Positions 27,401 through 36,200 of a DNA stretch of 64,000 nt are shown here, in pieces; within the stretch, counting starts at the first letter, position 1; each line of letters opens with the position of its first letter. The notes beneath the pieces are model-generated. The model was not told where the DNA came from. It saw only the letters and a program-made list of their open reading frames with translations, and did not search any database. Source of the stretch: Bacteroidota bacterium (GTDB lineage: Bacteria > Bacteroidota > Rhodothermia > Rhodothermales > UBA10348); assembly GCA_029262835.1 (NCBI GenBank), contig JAJCYQ010000089.1:1-64000 (forward strand), written 5' to 3'. The position numbers and the translations under genes were made by a program.

Positions 27401-27869
27401 TGGCCAGGCCGTGCACCTGGGGCTTGAGCGCATGGTGGTCGACTTTCTCGGAGGGCACGATCCTGACCCTCATCAGATCGCCGTCGCGAGTCTACGCGCC
27501 GTATTGGAGAGAGAGCCCTCCCGAGTGTCGCTCGACGCCGTAACCGATGCGCTGACGGGCTTCAGAAGCGGAGCGCTCTGGCGCCTTGTGACACAGGCGG
27601 ACGAAGTGCTCACCGAAGTGTCCTTCACGACGCCCCTGCCAGGAAGTCCTGTCCGGATTGTGTCGGGCACCGTAGATCTGGCGCTCCGAAGCGGCGACGA
27701 CTGGCTGATCGTGGATTACAAGACCGATGCTCTTTCAGCGGCGGCGATCGCGTCGCGTTACCAGCCGCAGCTCGACCTGTACGCCAAGTGCTGGCAGGAG
27801 ATGTTTCCCGGGCGCACGGTGAAGACGGCCATCTGGTCGACGGCGTCGCAGGCCCGGATTGATCTGTAA
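24474..27869 (+). CDS. AddA-like UvrD-family helicase-nuclease
   Basis: An 1131-aa superfamily 1A helicase. Walker A is GAGSGKTT (40-47), motif Ia follows (AITFTRKAAAEL), Walker B is VDEFQDTDPVQ, motif III is LVGDDKQSIYRFRRADF, motif V is TVHQAKGLQAQCVFL and motif VI is LLYVACTRAARQ. The C-terminus has a RecB-type nuclease motif (WLIVDYKTDAL, near 1080) and a QxxxY (QPQLDLYAKCW). Together with the overlapping upstream gene it forms a two-nuclease AddAB/RexAB-like end-resection enzyme. A 3 x 15-bp repeat encodes SGEPQ/TVAPQ/SGEPQ in the middle, in a probable loop. Confidence 0.93.
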   Translation: MSRLDDWKARAIIRGTPGASGPVASDPWLDVEHNMIVRAGAGSGKTTALVERVLAYLRLGEEPSSIVAITFTRKAAAELQGRIHAAVDHAVTSGGHEDDRLQLQRARRRLDEMHIGTIHGFSSQLLRQYADMAGVPPDFRQVEEEEEEDMRSRFWSAFLAGEDENDDLVRLREAGVSRASLLDLFGRLVENADLEPVQSGPIDIDFSRASEAARQIMDDLESISWVGNSPDAVQRGLRKARFMLEMREEMSLAQTAEWLRLFTGMVKKDQLSLTLNRWDRPQKFMKAVRDGTEHDEAPWHVLPRIREEIMPPLTAWDVDVHGRAIRLVSRAVSDYAAYRQAEGRLTISDPIHILNNLLRASPDVRRDVQTQYQRILVDEFQDTDPVQASVIFHMVASDRDDDDWARNRLLPGRLLLVGDDKQSIYRFRRADFEVFARCEEAIVSQGGRSLVLGTNFRSTAAVCHWINEAMEPLFPPSDLEGRREQAPWEPLRPRVPEENDAAPDDSAPGRDAAVGSLVLNPKLTAADGVAAEARTIARMIREQLDSGAYASPGDVMILLRRNKYVSRYVAEVAAAGLPVRVTGGRAVGGSDVLPAVCSILEAIVRQGDELAGVAALRTPFFAVSDADLMAWRRDEGRFDGLAEPAVDKSGEPQTVAPQSGEPQNVFVHSVVHARRVLNRIGNRFRTLPPWEALRATADEEGWWDMLAARETEAVDTGTLQKILALFASAEDRGLDWIEATSELLQYRSGNRAMKLHAAKGDDGVQILTVHQAKGLQAQCVFLADPGQPKSAGRAPSEHTFTENGSSYIALALREPGVFRPKNTYEPPNWAEAVRAEELFARAEHVRLLYVACTRAARQLIVCHRDGGKPGVWDDLIPALRDAPVLAHIQDVPVRVEPSSSRDGADRKRGRILDRMRVAIAAGTEPTHILLRPSDKEETDGVQAGAMGPTGAGVEGTGDAPAEDMIPTRIGMEGKDFGQAVHLGLERMVVDFLGGHDPDPHQIAVASLRAVLEREPSRVSLDAVTDALTGFRSGALWRLVTQADEVLTEVSFTTPLPGSPVRIVSGTVDLALRSGDDWLIVDYKTDALSAAAIASRYQPQLDLYAKCWQEMFPGRTVKTAIWSTASQARIDL
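26418..26462 (+). repeat. 15-bp tandem repeat, 3 units, inside addA-like gene
   Basis: Units agcggtgagcctcaa, accgttgcgcctcaa and tccggggagcctcag, in frame. Confidence 0.65.
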
Positions 27870-27921
27870 AAAGCCGGAAAGCCCCCAGGGGCTCTGGCGT
27901 AGTGTTAACAGCCCCTATGGT

Positions 27922-29076
27922 TCAGGCGCGCTCGAGGGCGGGTTCGGGGGAAGGCTCCATCGAGAGCGTCTCGTTCATGAACTGTTTCCAGTCCTGCATG
28001 TCCTGGCTGACGGACCGCCTCAGTTCAACCATGCGTTCCTTCAAATGCAGCACTTCTTCGTCCTTTCGCTTTTTGGCCTGGGCGTATGCATCAGAGACGG
28101 TTTTGAGCGCGGTGTATTGCGTTGTGAGCTGCGTCGACATCTCCTCCACACGCGCTGCCAGGGCGTCGTGGTGAGCCTGGCCGAGAGAACGGATGTGCTC
28201 GAGCAGCATCTGCTTGTCGGCGTTGATGAGTTTCCGCTTGATGGTCAGGTGGTTGACCTGCTTGACGTCACGCGCCAGGCCCACTTTCTTGAGCACCCAG
28301 ATCACGTACTTCGGCGGGTCGAACTGGTACCAGCGAATACCATTGCGGTAGTCACCGGCGAACGTGTGATGATAGTTGTGGTAGCCTTCTCCGAACGTAA
28401 GGAGCGAGAGGATGAAGTTGTTGACCGCCGAATGTTCGGTAGAGTACGGCTTCGATCCCCACATGTGGGCGAGAGAGTTTATGAACCACGTACAGTGGTG
28501 TACCAGGAAGAGCCGCGCCAGAAATCCGATCACGAACGCGCCGAAAAGGTCTCCAGTCAGCGCCCAGAGCGCCGCAACGGCCACGATGTTGACGAGCACC
28601 ATGAGCGGCGCGAAGTACTTGTGCTGAAAACGGAGGACGGGGTCTTTCAACAGGTCGTGGACCCAGCGGTCGCGGACGAGGCGGCGACCTGTGAACATCC
28701 AGAGCATGTGAGAATGCCAGAAACCCTTCTCCGCATTGTAGGGGTCGTCGTCCGAATCCACATGTTTGTGGTGCATACGGTGGTCTGATGACCACTGGAG
28801 TACGCTGCCCTGGACAGCCAGCGTGCCGAAGAACAGGAGAACACTTTCAATGACCCGGTTGGTCTTGTAGGTTCTATGGGCGTAGAGCCGGTGGTAACCT
28901 GTCGTAATGGCCATCAGGGAGAGCGTCCAGAGCGCCCATGATCCCAGGATCAGTTCCCAGGACGGAACGCGGTCCATCAGATAGACGGGAAGAAGAATGA
29001 GAAGGGCGACATGATAGCCACCAATAAAGAGCAGATTGGTCCAATCAATGCGGGTGTCGGGCGTTTCCGAGGGCAT
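27922..29076 (-). CDS. Acyl-CoA (delta-9 type) fatty acid desaturase
   Basis: A 384-aa di-iron membrane desaturase. The three histidine boxes are HRLYAH (62-67), HRMHHKH (99-105) and HNYHH (in EGYHNYHHTFAGDYRNG). Hydrophobic segments flank them, and KYVIWVLKKVGLARDVK precedes a charged C-terminal extension. The last 100 residues are an unusual predicted coiled coil (KQMLLEHIRSLGQAHHDAL through KRKDEEVLHLKERMVELRR). The ATG at 29076 was chosen; the frame runs 26 codons further up without protein-like sequence. It adjusts membrane unsaturation. The AddAB-like genes are convergent with it. Confidence 0.92.
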   Translation of the reverse strand: MPSETPDTRIDWTNLLFIGGYHVALLILLPVYLMDRVPSWELILGSWALWTLSLMAITTGYHRLYAHRTYKTNRVIESVLLFFGTLAVQGSVLQWSSDHRMHHKHVDSDDDPYNAEKGFWHSHMLWMFTGRRLVRDRWVHDLLKDPVLRFQHKYFAPLMVLVNIVAVAALWALTGDLFGAFVIGFLARLFLVHHCTWFINSLAHMWGSKPYSTEHSAVNNFILSLLTFGEGYHNYHHTFAGDYRNGIRWYQFDPPKYVIWVLKKVGLARDVKQVNHLTIKRKLINADKQMLLEHIRSLGQAHHDALAARVEEMSTQLTTQYTALKTVSDAYAQAKKRKDEEVLHLKERMVELRRSVSQDMQDWKQFMNETLSMEPSPEPALERA

Positions 29077-29183
29077 ATCTAATCTGGGGATGGGAGGAGA
29101 CACAGCCTTCCGAACGCATGCCCGTGCCCGAGGATCCAACCAGTGTCGCGTCACGTCTGGAATGTCGGTCGGATGCGTGAGAA

Positions 29184-29264
29184 CGCCTGCTTGCTGACAA
29201 GGCGCCCGAGTGAGGCGTAGCCATAGCTACGGCGAGTGAGGGGAACGCAGTCAGCGGGAAGGCG
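29184..29264. repeat. Palindromic interspersed element, copy B
   Basis: The core gcgtagccatagctacg (29215-29231) is centred between outer inverted arms gctgac (29193-29198) / gtcagc (29250-29255) and cgcct (29184-29188) / aggcg (29260-29264). A direct repeat cgagtgagg (29207-29215 and 29233-29241) flanks the core. The total span (81 bp) and symmetry match copy A at 17-98, where the flanking direct repeat has the same actc/gagt core. The remaining gap 29077-29305 holds no gene. Confidence 0.6.
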
Positions 29265-29305
29265 GGCCACGCAGACCCCGACAGATCAGGCGTGACGTGA
29301 CACCA

Positions 29306-30160
29306 TCATGATCCTGTTTTCTGGAGGATACGACCCGCCAGCCGCTCCATCAAGCTGCGACAGCTGGCATCCTGCAGGGTCCTCAGCGGCTCGTCGCCGT
29401 CCGATAGGTCATAGGCGTGCGGATAGCAGGACAGCGGCCCCTCCAGCAGATACTGCCTGAAACCCTGTTCGACGTCCGGCATGGCCAGAACACCGACCCA
29501 GGCCTGCGTCAAAACGACATTCGTATCTCCGAGTACGGGCAGACCGAGTACGTGTGCTCCCCAGTAGGCCGGATGATCGTCCAGGAACCCGACCGGGATG
29601 AATCCGATGTCGGCATGCGATCGGAGCAATTCGAGAAGGCGGCGCCCGTCCGATCCAGCCCCGTAGATGGCAATGGGCATTCCGAAAAGGCCAGAAGCCA
29701 GCAGTACCCGTTTTACGGCGCGGCGCGCGATCGGTAAGAGGAGGAGGACGGACGGAAGCGTGAAGGCCACGGTCGCCACGTTTGGAGCAGCAAACAGCAC
29801 CCAGAGGCCGAATACGGCGAGGAGAGTGCCCAGCTGGCGGCTGAGCTCTGCCCTCCGGTCGAGACCCCATCCGGGGTAGAGGCCCCGTATGGCGAAGCCT
29901 GTAAGGCACGCCAGAGCGACCACTGCGGGAAGCGCCGCCAGCTGCACGAGCGCTGCCAGAATCAGTAGATCGCCCGCGAAGAGGAAGGCGGCGTTGTGAG
30001 CACGTCTGACGTGCATGGCCTTCCTGGGAACGGTTTTCCGCTGGGCGGCGAGCTCCAGGTGTGCCACGAGGCAGTCATCTACGCTTCCCCGCTTCAAGGG
30101 GCGGTTCTGTACCAGTAGTTGCATGCGGGTTGGAATCCTGAACGGGTGTTTCCCATCCAT
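29306..30160 (-). CDS. Glycosylphosphotransferase N-terminal-like (CoA-binding-3) protein without catalytic domain
   Basis: A 284-aa protein starting MDGKHPFRIPTR at 30160 (an ATG at 30124 is also possible). Four hydrophobic segments (FLFAGDLLILAALVQLAALPAVVAL, then GTLLAVFGLWVLFA and others) precede a Rossmann-type domain with IAIYGAGSDGRRLLELLRSHADIGFIPVGFLDD and HVLGLPVLGDTNVV. This is the N-terminal half of polyprenyl-phosphate sugar phosphotransferases (WbaP type). The C-terminal catalytic sugar-transferase domain is missing: the frame ends at LAGRILQKTGS. It may be a regulatory remnant or a free-standing accessory protein. Confidence 0.7.
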   Translation of the reverse strand: MDGKHPFRIPTRMQLLVQNRPLKRGSVDDCLVAHLELAAQRKTVPRKAMHVRRAHNAAFLFAGDLLILAALVQLAALPAVVALACLTGFAIRGLYPGWGLDRRAELSRQLGTLLAVFGLWVLFAAPNVATVAFTLPSVLLLLPIARRAVKRVLLASGLFGMPIAIYGAGSDGRRLLELLRSHADIGFIPVGFLDDHPAYWGAHVLGLPVLGDTNVVLTQAWVGVLAMPDVEQGFRQYLLEGPLSCYPHAYDLSDGDEPLRTLQDASCRSLMERLAGRILQKTGS

Positions 30161-30241
30161 TATCCATAACCGTGCCACTTTATCCAACCCGTGAAATATG
30201 GTACGCGACGCACGTGGGAACGGGTGGTTGTCTCATGATTG

Positions 30242-30471
30242 GTCCCATAGCGGGAGCAGCACTCCTGTGGGGGATGGGACTACAACGACTCGTACGTTGC
30301 CCCCTGCATCCCCGTATACGTGACAGGTTGTAGAATAGCCTCCGTAACCGACCGGTTCAACCGGTACAACCTGCCAGTGGACAACGGCACACGGTCGGTT
30401 CATCACCTCTCAGTGATGATTGGTTCTGGGTGAGTGGCCCGGCCTTCTCGCGAAGGCCGGGCCACTTTTTT
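30242..30471 (+). ncRNA. Candidate structured small RNA
   Basis: An intergenic stretch with no protein-like frame, made of consecutive hairpins on one strand. Hairpin 1 has stem gtcccat (30242-30248) / atgggac (30274-30280) with inner cgggag/ctcctg. Hairpin 2 is caacg/cgttg (30283-30299). Hairpin 3 is caggttgta (30324-30332) / tacaacctg (30365-30373) enclosing accgg/ccggt. Hairpin 4 is tcatcac/gtgatga (30400-30419). A strong terminator closes it. The 5' end and promoter are not clear. Sequence signatures of tmRNA, RNase P RNA and SRP RNA were not found. Confidence 0.45.
30434..30471 (+). terminator. Strong rho-independent terminator
   Basis: A perfect 14-bp stem gtggcccggccttc / gaaggccgggccac with tcgc loop, followed by TTTTTT on the + strand. 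No + strand gene precedes it other than the candidate RNA; on the minus strand the hairpin lies 62 bp after the amidase gene but has no T-run. Confidence 0.85.
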
Positions 30472-30532
30472 GTCCGCAGAAACGCGGGGCATACTCTCGG
30501 ATCTTGGCACTTTGAAGAGGTCGTGCGCCGCC

Positions 30533-32176
30533 CTACTGTACAATCAGCTGCCGGGTCTTGTCGAAGACCGTTCCCGAGAATCCCTCGACGGTCATGCGGT
30601 AGAAGTAGAGTCCCGCGGGCAAATCATCGACCCGAAGGGACGTCGTATGCCACGATCCGCCGTCCATGAAGGTATCCTGGAGAACACGGAGCTCTCGTCC
30701 TGCTGTATCGAAGAGGTGGATGCGGACGAACCCGTCGTGGGGGGCGAAATAGCGGAACGTAGCCGCACCCGTTGTTGGGTTCGGCCACGCGTCGGTAAGC
30801 GTGAACTGCAGCGGCGTATCGACACGAACTACAGTTGTCGCCAGTTCCTGACGGCGCCCATCGACCGAGCGGCCAACGATACTGTAGGCAATATCGATGT
30901 CTTCTGGAGCGGTCGCGTCGACATACGAACCGCTCTCAGCGCCCAGTTCGGCGAGCACGGTCGTGCTGCGACCTATGCTGCGCTCAATGACGATAGAAGA
31001 CAGTGTACCCGCATCCAGGACATCCCAGGAAAGGTGCACACTGCCGTCCTTCACGTCAGCGGCTGTCACTGCTGCAGCACCAATCGGAGCGTTGCCGTCA
31101 ATGAGCAGCTGCGCCACGTCGGCACGCAATTCGGGCAAGAGCACATAATTGTTGTCACCGGGGCAGGCCGTCGAAGAGAAGTCCCGATGCCCCCGAATGA
31201 GTTCGGGTTCAATACCGTATCGCTCGCTCAGGAAAGCAAACAGCGTGGTGTACGTGCTGAGTGCTTCGGGAGTGATCTGTTCTGCACACTGGGAGCCTTC
31301 GGGTGGATGATAGCATCCAAGTATCGATACGCCGATGTTTCCCGTGTTCACGCCTCCAACGTGGGCACCGAGTGCCAGGACGGGCACCTGGTCCAGCGAC
31401 GTGGATCCATCCAGGAACGGGCGTCCCTGGTAGAGCCGCCCGCCACGATCAATCAGGAACTGGTACCCGATGTCACTCCAGCCGCGTCCGTTCTGGTGAA
31501 AATCCTGGATTGACTTGACCGCAGCAATGCCCTCGGCACGCGTCGTGGCCGACCAGCCGGCGGCGTGGTGGAACGTCATATACCGGAAGGCCCCGGTCGT
31601 CAGGGGAGACGGGCTGCCGCCCTTGAAGGAAACGGCACCCCATTCGGCGCGCGTGATAAGCGGCGGAGGAATGATGTCGCCTGTTGATTTCCCGGCCACG
31701 GCTACGAGTCCCTCCGGCACATTCCGGTCGACGTCGAGCGTGTTGTCGAAGACGCCCGACTCCCGGATGACTGTGATGGCGGACGGATCGGCAAGCACCC
31801 GGATCTCGTACCTGGTGGCGCCGATCACTCCGTCACGGTATAAACCTGCGAGAAACGTACCGCCAGCGGGGCTTGCAGTTACATGAGCCGCCTCCCAATC
31901 GCTCCAGGACGCACCACCATCGTCCGAAAAACGCACGTCAACTTCTACGTCCGGGGCCGTGGAGCCAATTTCAACAGCGACCCCCGAAAACGGTACCGGC
32001 ACCGGATCCGATACCCTCGAAACGGAGACCCGTTTGCCGAGCGGGGCCGTTTCGACTGGGCCGAGCGCAACCTCGGCATCGACCATATCATGGATAATCT
32101 GGGAGGAGGCTGTCGGTACTAGAAGAAGCAGCACGAGTAGTGCTGAAAGGCCATGGAAACGCATGCGGCTAGACAT
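30533..32176 (-). CDS. PGRP-type N-acetylmuramoyl-L-alanine amidase with T9SS sorting domain
   Basis: A 547-aa secreted protein. The start MSSRMRFHGLSALLVLLLLVPTASSQ gives a signal peptide. A beta region with FSDDGGASWSDWEAA follows, then an amidase_2/PGRP domain: RAEWGAV, YMTFHHAAGW, GYQFLIDRGGRLYQGRP, GNIGVSILGC, RGHRDFSSTACPGDN (zinc ligands His, His and Cys). The last 85 residues are a type IX sorting domain (WPNPTTGAATFRYFAP, LPAGLYFYRMTVEG). It probably cleaves the peptide from glycan in cell walls, possibly of other bacteria. It is the last gene of the receptor operon, 13 bp after the PorV-like gene. Confidence 0.9.
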   Translation of the reverse strand: MSSRMRFHGLSALLVLLLLVPTASSQIIHDMVDAEVALGPVETAPLGKRVSVSRVSDPVPVPFSGVAVEIGSTAPDVEVDVRFSDDGGASWSDWEAAHVTASPAGGTFLAGLYRDGVIGATRYEIRVLADPSAITVIRESGVFDNTLDVDRNVPEGLVAVAGKSTGDIIPPPLITRAEWGAVSFKGGSPSPLTTGAFRYMTFHHAAGWSATTRAEGIAAVKSIQDFHQNGRGWSDIGYQFLIDRGGRLYQGRPFLDGSTSLDQVPVLALGAHVGGVNTGNIGVSILGCYHPPEGSQCAEQITPEALSTYTTLFAFLSERYGIEPELIRGHRDFSSTACPGDNNYVLLPELRADVAQLLIDGNAPIGAAAVTAADVKDGSVHLSWDVLDAGTLSSIVIERSIGRSTTVLAELGAESGSYVDATAPEDIDIAYSIVGRSVDGRRQELATTVVRVDTPLQFTLTDAWPNPTTGAATFRYFAPHDGFVRIHLFDTAGRELRVLQDTFMDGGSWHTTSLRVDDLPAGLYFYRMTVEGFSGTVFDKTRQLIVQ

Positions 32177-32189
32177 GTTGAGAATCTGA

Positions 32190-33242
32190 TCAGAATTGCA
32201 GATTGAACGTGTACCAGTGCGTCTGTTCCAATCGTCCGAAATCCGCGTAGGCATAGTCGAATCGGGCACGGATACTTCGGTCAATTCGCAGGTTGAGCCC
32301 GCCACCGAAAGTAAGTCCCTGTTCACCATCTGTTTCGAACAGGTTTTTATAGCCCACCCGCAGCGAAATAAGGTCCCTGAAAATGAACTCCGAGCCAAGG
32401 TTCATGTATTCACTGTTGTCGTTGGGATGCGCGGCATCGACCAGTGCGACGACGCGGTAATCGGCGTTCCGTACGGCGTCCCAAGCCAGTCCGACGCGGA
32501 ACAGAAGGGGAAGCGTGAACTCCTCGGCCAGGAACTCGGCATTGACAATTTCCACGTTGCCCTGTTCCTCGGGCGCCGGATCGGTGCTGAACAGGATATC
32601 GCGACCGGACATCTGCATGCGCGGACCGAAGTTGGCCATCGAGGCGCCGAGTCGGAGGCGTTCGTAGGGCGTGGTGAAGAGGACACCGATGTCAAGGGCC
32701 GTGGCGGTGGCCGTGGAGTGCCAGATCTTTTCCCGGATGTACTTGACGGTACCTCCGATGGAAAACCGATCGGTGAGCGCCCGGGCGTAAGTGAGTTGGA
32801 TAGCGTAATCCTGTTTCTTGAAGAGCTCCCCGGTCCCGAGGGGCTCCTCGACCGTGCGGACCGCCATGTCGCCGGAATCCAGAAAGAGCAGTGAGGCAGC
32901 CACCGTGCCCATGGCTCCAAGATCGATCCCGACCGCAGCATAGTTGTAGTCGATATCAGCCAGATACTGCGTGTGCGACAACTGCACCGCCGAGCCGTTC
33001 ATCCGAGCCAGCCCGGCCGGATTCCAATAGAGCGCCGAGAGGTCGCTGGCTTCGGCCACGAACGTGCCGCCAAGCGAAATGGCCCGCGCTCCGACGCCAA
33101 GTTTGAGGAACTGCGCCGATGTCGTGCCGACCTTGGTTATGGTTTCGGTCTCGCCGTTTTCCAGCACATTCTGCGCCTGGACGGTCGGCGAGAGCGCCAA
33201 AAGGGCAGCGACGAGGACGAGGATGGATGTAGTTTGCGTCAT
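32190..33242 (-). CDS. PorV/PorQ-family outer-membrane protein
   Basis: A 350-aa protein. A signal peptide (ILVLVAALLALSPTVQAQ) is followed by the family N-terminus TTSAQFLKLGVGARAISLGGTFVAEASDLSALYWNPAGLA. The rest is a beta barrel ending in FDYAYADFGRLEQTHWYTFNLQF, with a terminal Phe as in outer-membrane proteins. PorV proteins shuttle type IX substrates to the attachment complex. Its place between a very large surface protein and a T9SS-sorted amidase supports a dedicated export role. Confidence 0.88.
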   Translation of the reverse strand: MTQTTSILVLVAALLALSPTVQAQNVLENGETETITKVGTTSAQFLKLGVGARAISLGGTFVAEASDLSALYWNPAGLARMNGSAVQLSHTQYLADIDYNYAAVGIDLGAMGTVAASLLFLDSGDMAVRTVEEPLGTGELFKKQDYAIQLTYARALTDRFSIGGTVKYIREKIWHSTATATALDIGVLFTTPYERLRLGASMANFGPRMQMSGRDILFSTDPAPEEQGNVEIVNAEFLAEEFTLPLLFRVGLAWDAVRNADYRVVALVDAAHPNDNSEYMNLGSEFIFRDLISLRVGYKNLFETDGEQGLTFGGGLNLRIDRSIRARFDYAYADFGRLEQTHWYTFNLQF

Positions 33243-33250
33243 GGTAGTCG

Positions 33251-36200
33251 TTATTTGATGACGGCAAATTTCCCGATGTACGATCCACCGTCCCAGTCGA
33301 CGTGGAATATGTACAGGCCGTATGCGATGTTCATGTTGTCTTTCGTGCGCAGGTCCCAGAACTGCTTGCCGTCATCGACTGCCGAGTCTCGTTCAATAGT
33401 GTCGACCAGTTCGCCAGAGAGTGTATAGATCCGGATCGTGGCCTTCGCCGGTACATTCGCGAAATAAAGGCGCCTGTCGCCGCGGGCCGATCGCGACACC
33501 GGGTTGGTCGGCTCGATCGTATTGGTCATTACGTACGGGTTCGGGACGGCATATATGCATTCGCCCCGCTCGTCGTCGCAGTTGAAAACCTTCTCCCGCG
33601 ATGTGGCGACATCATCACGCGCGCCGACCGTCCTGAACGTAAAAGAGTCGTTTTCGCGGAATGGTTTTTCCGTGCGTACGAAGAAAACGTCACCGTCGCC
33701 CGGCGTTTCGTCGACGTTTTCGAGCGCCACCTGCCAGGTGGCTGTCAGCGTGCCATCAATGGATTCCAGGAAAATAATGGGTTCATTCACATCCCAGGTG
33801 CCAGAGCGGTTCAGGTCCGGCGTGAATACCTGCAATTCCGTATTGGCTTCAGTGAGGTTCACCACGCGAAACGGTATGGGGATATTGTTGCTGAAACTGT
33901 TGCCAATGTCGGAGTTTGAGAACGTGATTTCATAGTCAGCGGGCTGCGGAATGCGTCCGGGACCTGATGTGGCAACACGAACCTGGAAGGGAATATTCCT
34001 TCCGCCCTGACTCCAACCGGTCTGTCCGTCCTCTATGGCCAAGTCCACGTCCTGTACGAAGACGTGGAGGCCATCGAACACCGGGTTACCTTCCTCGCTG
34101 TTGATTAGTGCGCTCTCGGCAATTGGCCGGTGCGTGAACGTGGCGGTCAGTGAGTCTCCATCAGCGACCTGGCCCGCAAAAATCAATACACTTCCGCTGG
34201 CTTCAATAAGTTCATAATCCACGTCCTCAGCGAGCTGCGTGCCATTGGAGGTGCGCAGCACGAAGGAGTCGGCATTGATATTGGGGACTCCCAGGGACGA
34301 CGTCTTCCCCGTCAGTGCCCGAATGCTTACGGTTCGCGGGTTCTGGTCGGTGACGGAGTAAACAGTGGCTCCGTCACGTTTGTTGAAGTCAATACGGTAG
34401 TTTCCGTCGGGCGGAACCGCCATGGGGTCCAGTATCTCTATGGATATATCGCCCGTGGCGTGCCCGGTTTCGTGTTGGATACCGCCGGCCTCGACAATGG
34501 ACGGAGCCAGGTAGCCTGCTGTTACTGGCCTCGGGACGACACTGACGGTGTTGACATCGAATATGAACGATTCATCGACCGGATTGAACGTGACAGTTTT
34601 GGATGTTTCACTCGGCGGAATGCCGTCAGGGCTGTCGATGTCGCCCGAGAAGCCCCTGTCGTAGGCCGTTACCGCGTAGTAGTAGGTCTGGCCATTGACC
34701 ACACGGTTGGTGTCGACGAAAGTGTGGAAGAGTCCGGTGTCATTGCCGAGATTGAATGACACGCCACGTCCTGGAAATGGGATGGACGATGGGCCCGTAA
34801 GTCCGTTGTCCAGATCAAACTTGGCTTCCACTCCATTCGTAGTGGTGAGCGGTTGGAACAGGAAAGCCGAACCGTTGATGTCCGTGATCTTCTGCTGGTC
34901 ACTGAAAGACGGGTCGGTTGAGCGGTATATGGCATACCCTTCAAAGTCCTTGTCCCGCGAAAGCGGATCCACGGAGTCTTCCGCGATGGCGTCCCAGTAA
35001 AGCGTCACTTTCTGGTCGCCCGGAACGGCTCTCAGGTTTGGTTTGGCTGGGGGACGGGCGAAGCGGTACCCGACGTCAAAGATCTGCTGCGCCGTTTCGG
35101 CGTTCAGGCGGAGGTCGTTGAGCGACTCGCCAAGGACGAGGGCAATGGAAAAACGCTTCGTTTCACCAGCACGCAAGGGGAAATAGCCCGAGCCGTAGAT
35201 GAAGACGTTGTCTCCCGGCTCCTCGGGGATCTCACTGAAGTTGCCTGGCTCCACGAATTGCCAGACGCGCTCGTCGTTGCTGACTCGATTGCCCGCGAAG
35301 GGTGGCGACGCGAACGACGTCAGACCAATCATATCCGATTCGTCGATATCGGTAAACTCGAAGTTTGGCTCGCCGGGCTTGGTGATGTCAAAGAGGTCAC
35401 CGGCCGTGGGGAGTCCATCGCCCTCTCCCTCGTCTCCGGTACCTGGAATACCGTCAATGCCTACATCATCCGTTTCCGGGTCCCAGTCATTGTCGTTGTC
35501 AATGCCATCGGTCCACGACTCGTCGATCATGCCGTCGCCATCGTTGTCAATGCCATCACCCTCGAAGCGCACGCCGTCAATGATTTCCGTTCCAAGGCCT
35601 GGGCTCTCGAGGAATTTGTATCCGAAGAAGCCAGGAACGCGGCCTGGAATGTCCGAGCGTCCGTCTGCATCGAAGGCGAAGACCATGTTCAGGCTGGGGT
35701 CGAAAAAGGCCAGGTCATCTGGCCAGTCGCCGGGTCCACCGATGTGCGGATCGCCCCACATGCCGAACACTACCTTGTCGAGATCCTTCTCCGACTTGTT
35801 CGTGATCTTGTACACCATGAAGATGGTGTCTTCAGCGAGTGGGTTGGCCCACTGGTAGAGGCGGACCTCTACTTCGAGTCCAAGGCCCCGTTTGGTAGAG
35901 TCCGACGCAAACGGGTAGTACTTGAACTCCCGGTTGCTGTAGTCGTTCATGAAATAGAGCGCTTCCTTGTCGGCGTTGGAAGCTCCCTGCTGGAGGGCAC
36001 CTGGCCACACGAATTCCTTCAGGTTCTCATTGAACCAATCATCGGGCCAGGAATCGGGCTTACCGTCGAGGTTCTTGTCTTCGGCATCGGACACAGGGAT
36101 GAGAGCCGAATTCGGATTAACGACATTAAGTCCGTCAAAATTGCCGACAGGCTCTGCACACGGAATAGGCTGCCAGCCCCACTGCTCGGTGCCGTCCGGG

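Noticed and set aside
27870-27921. Terminator between the AddA-like gene and the desaturase gene
   Set aside because: A short agcccc/ggggct hairpin is present, but its loop is too small and there is no T-run on either strand.
30242-30471. tmRNA, RNase P RNA or SRP RNA at the structured intergenic region
   Set aside because: No tRNA-like T arm or tag frame, no GAGGAAAGTCC-type RNase P core, and no GGAA/GCAG-type SRP loop were found.
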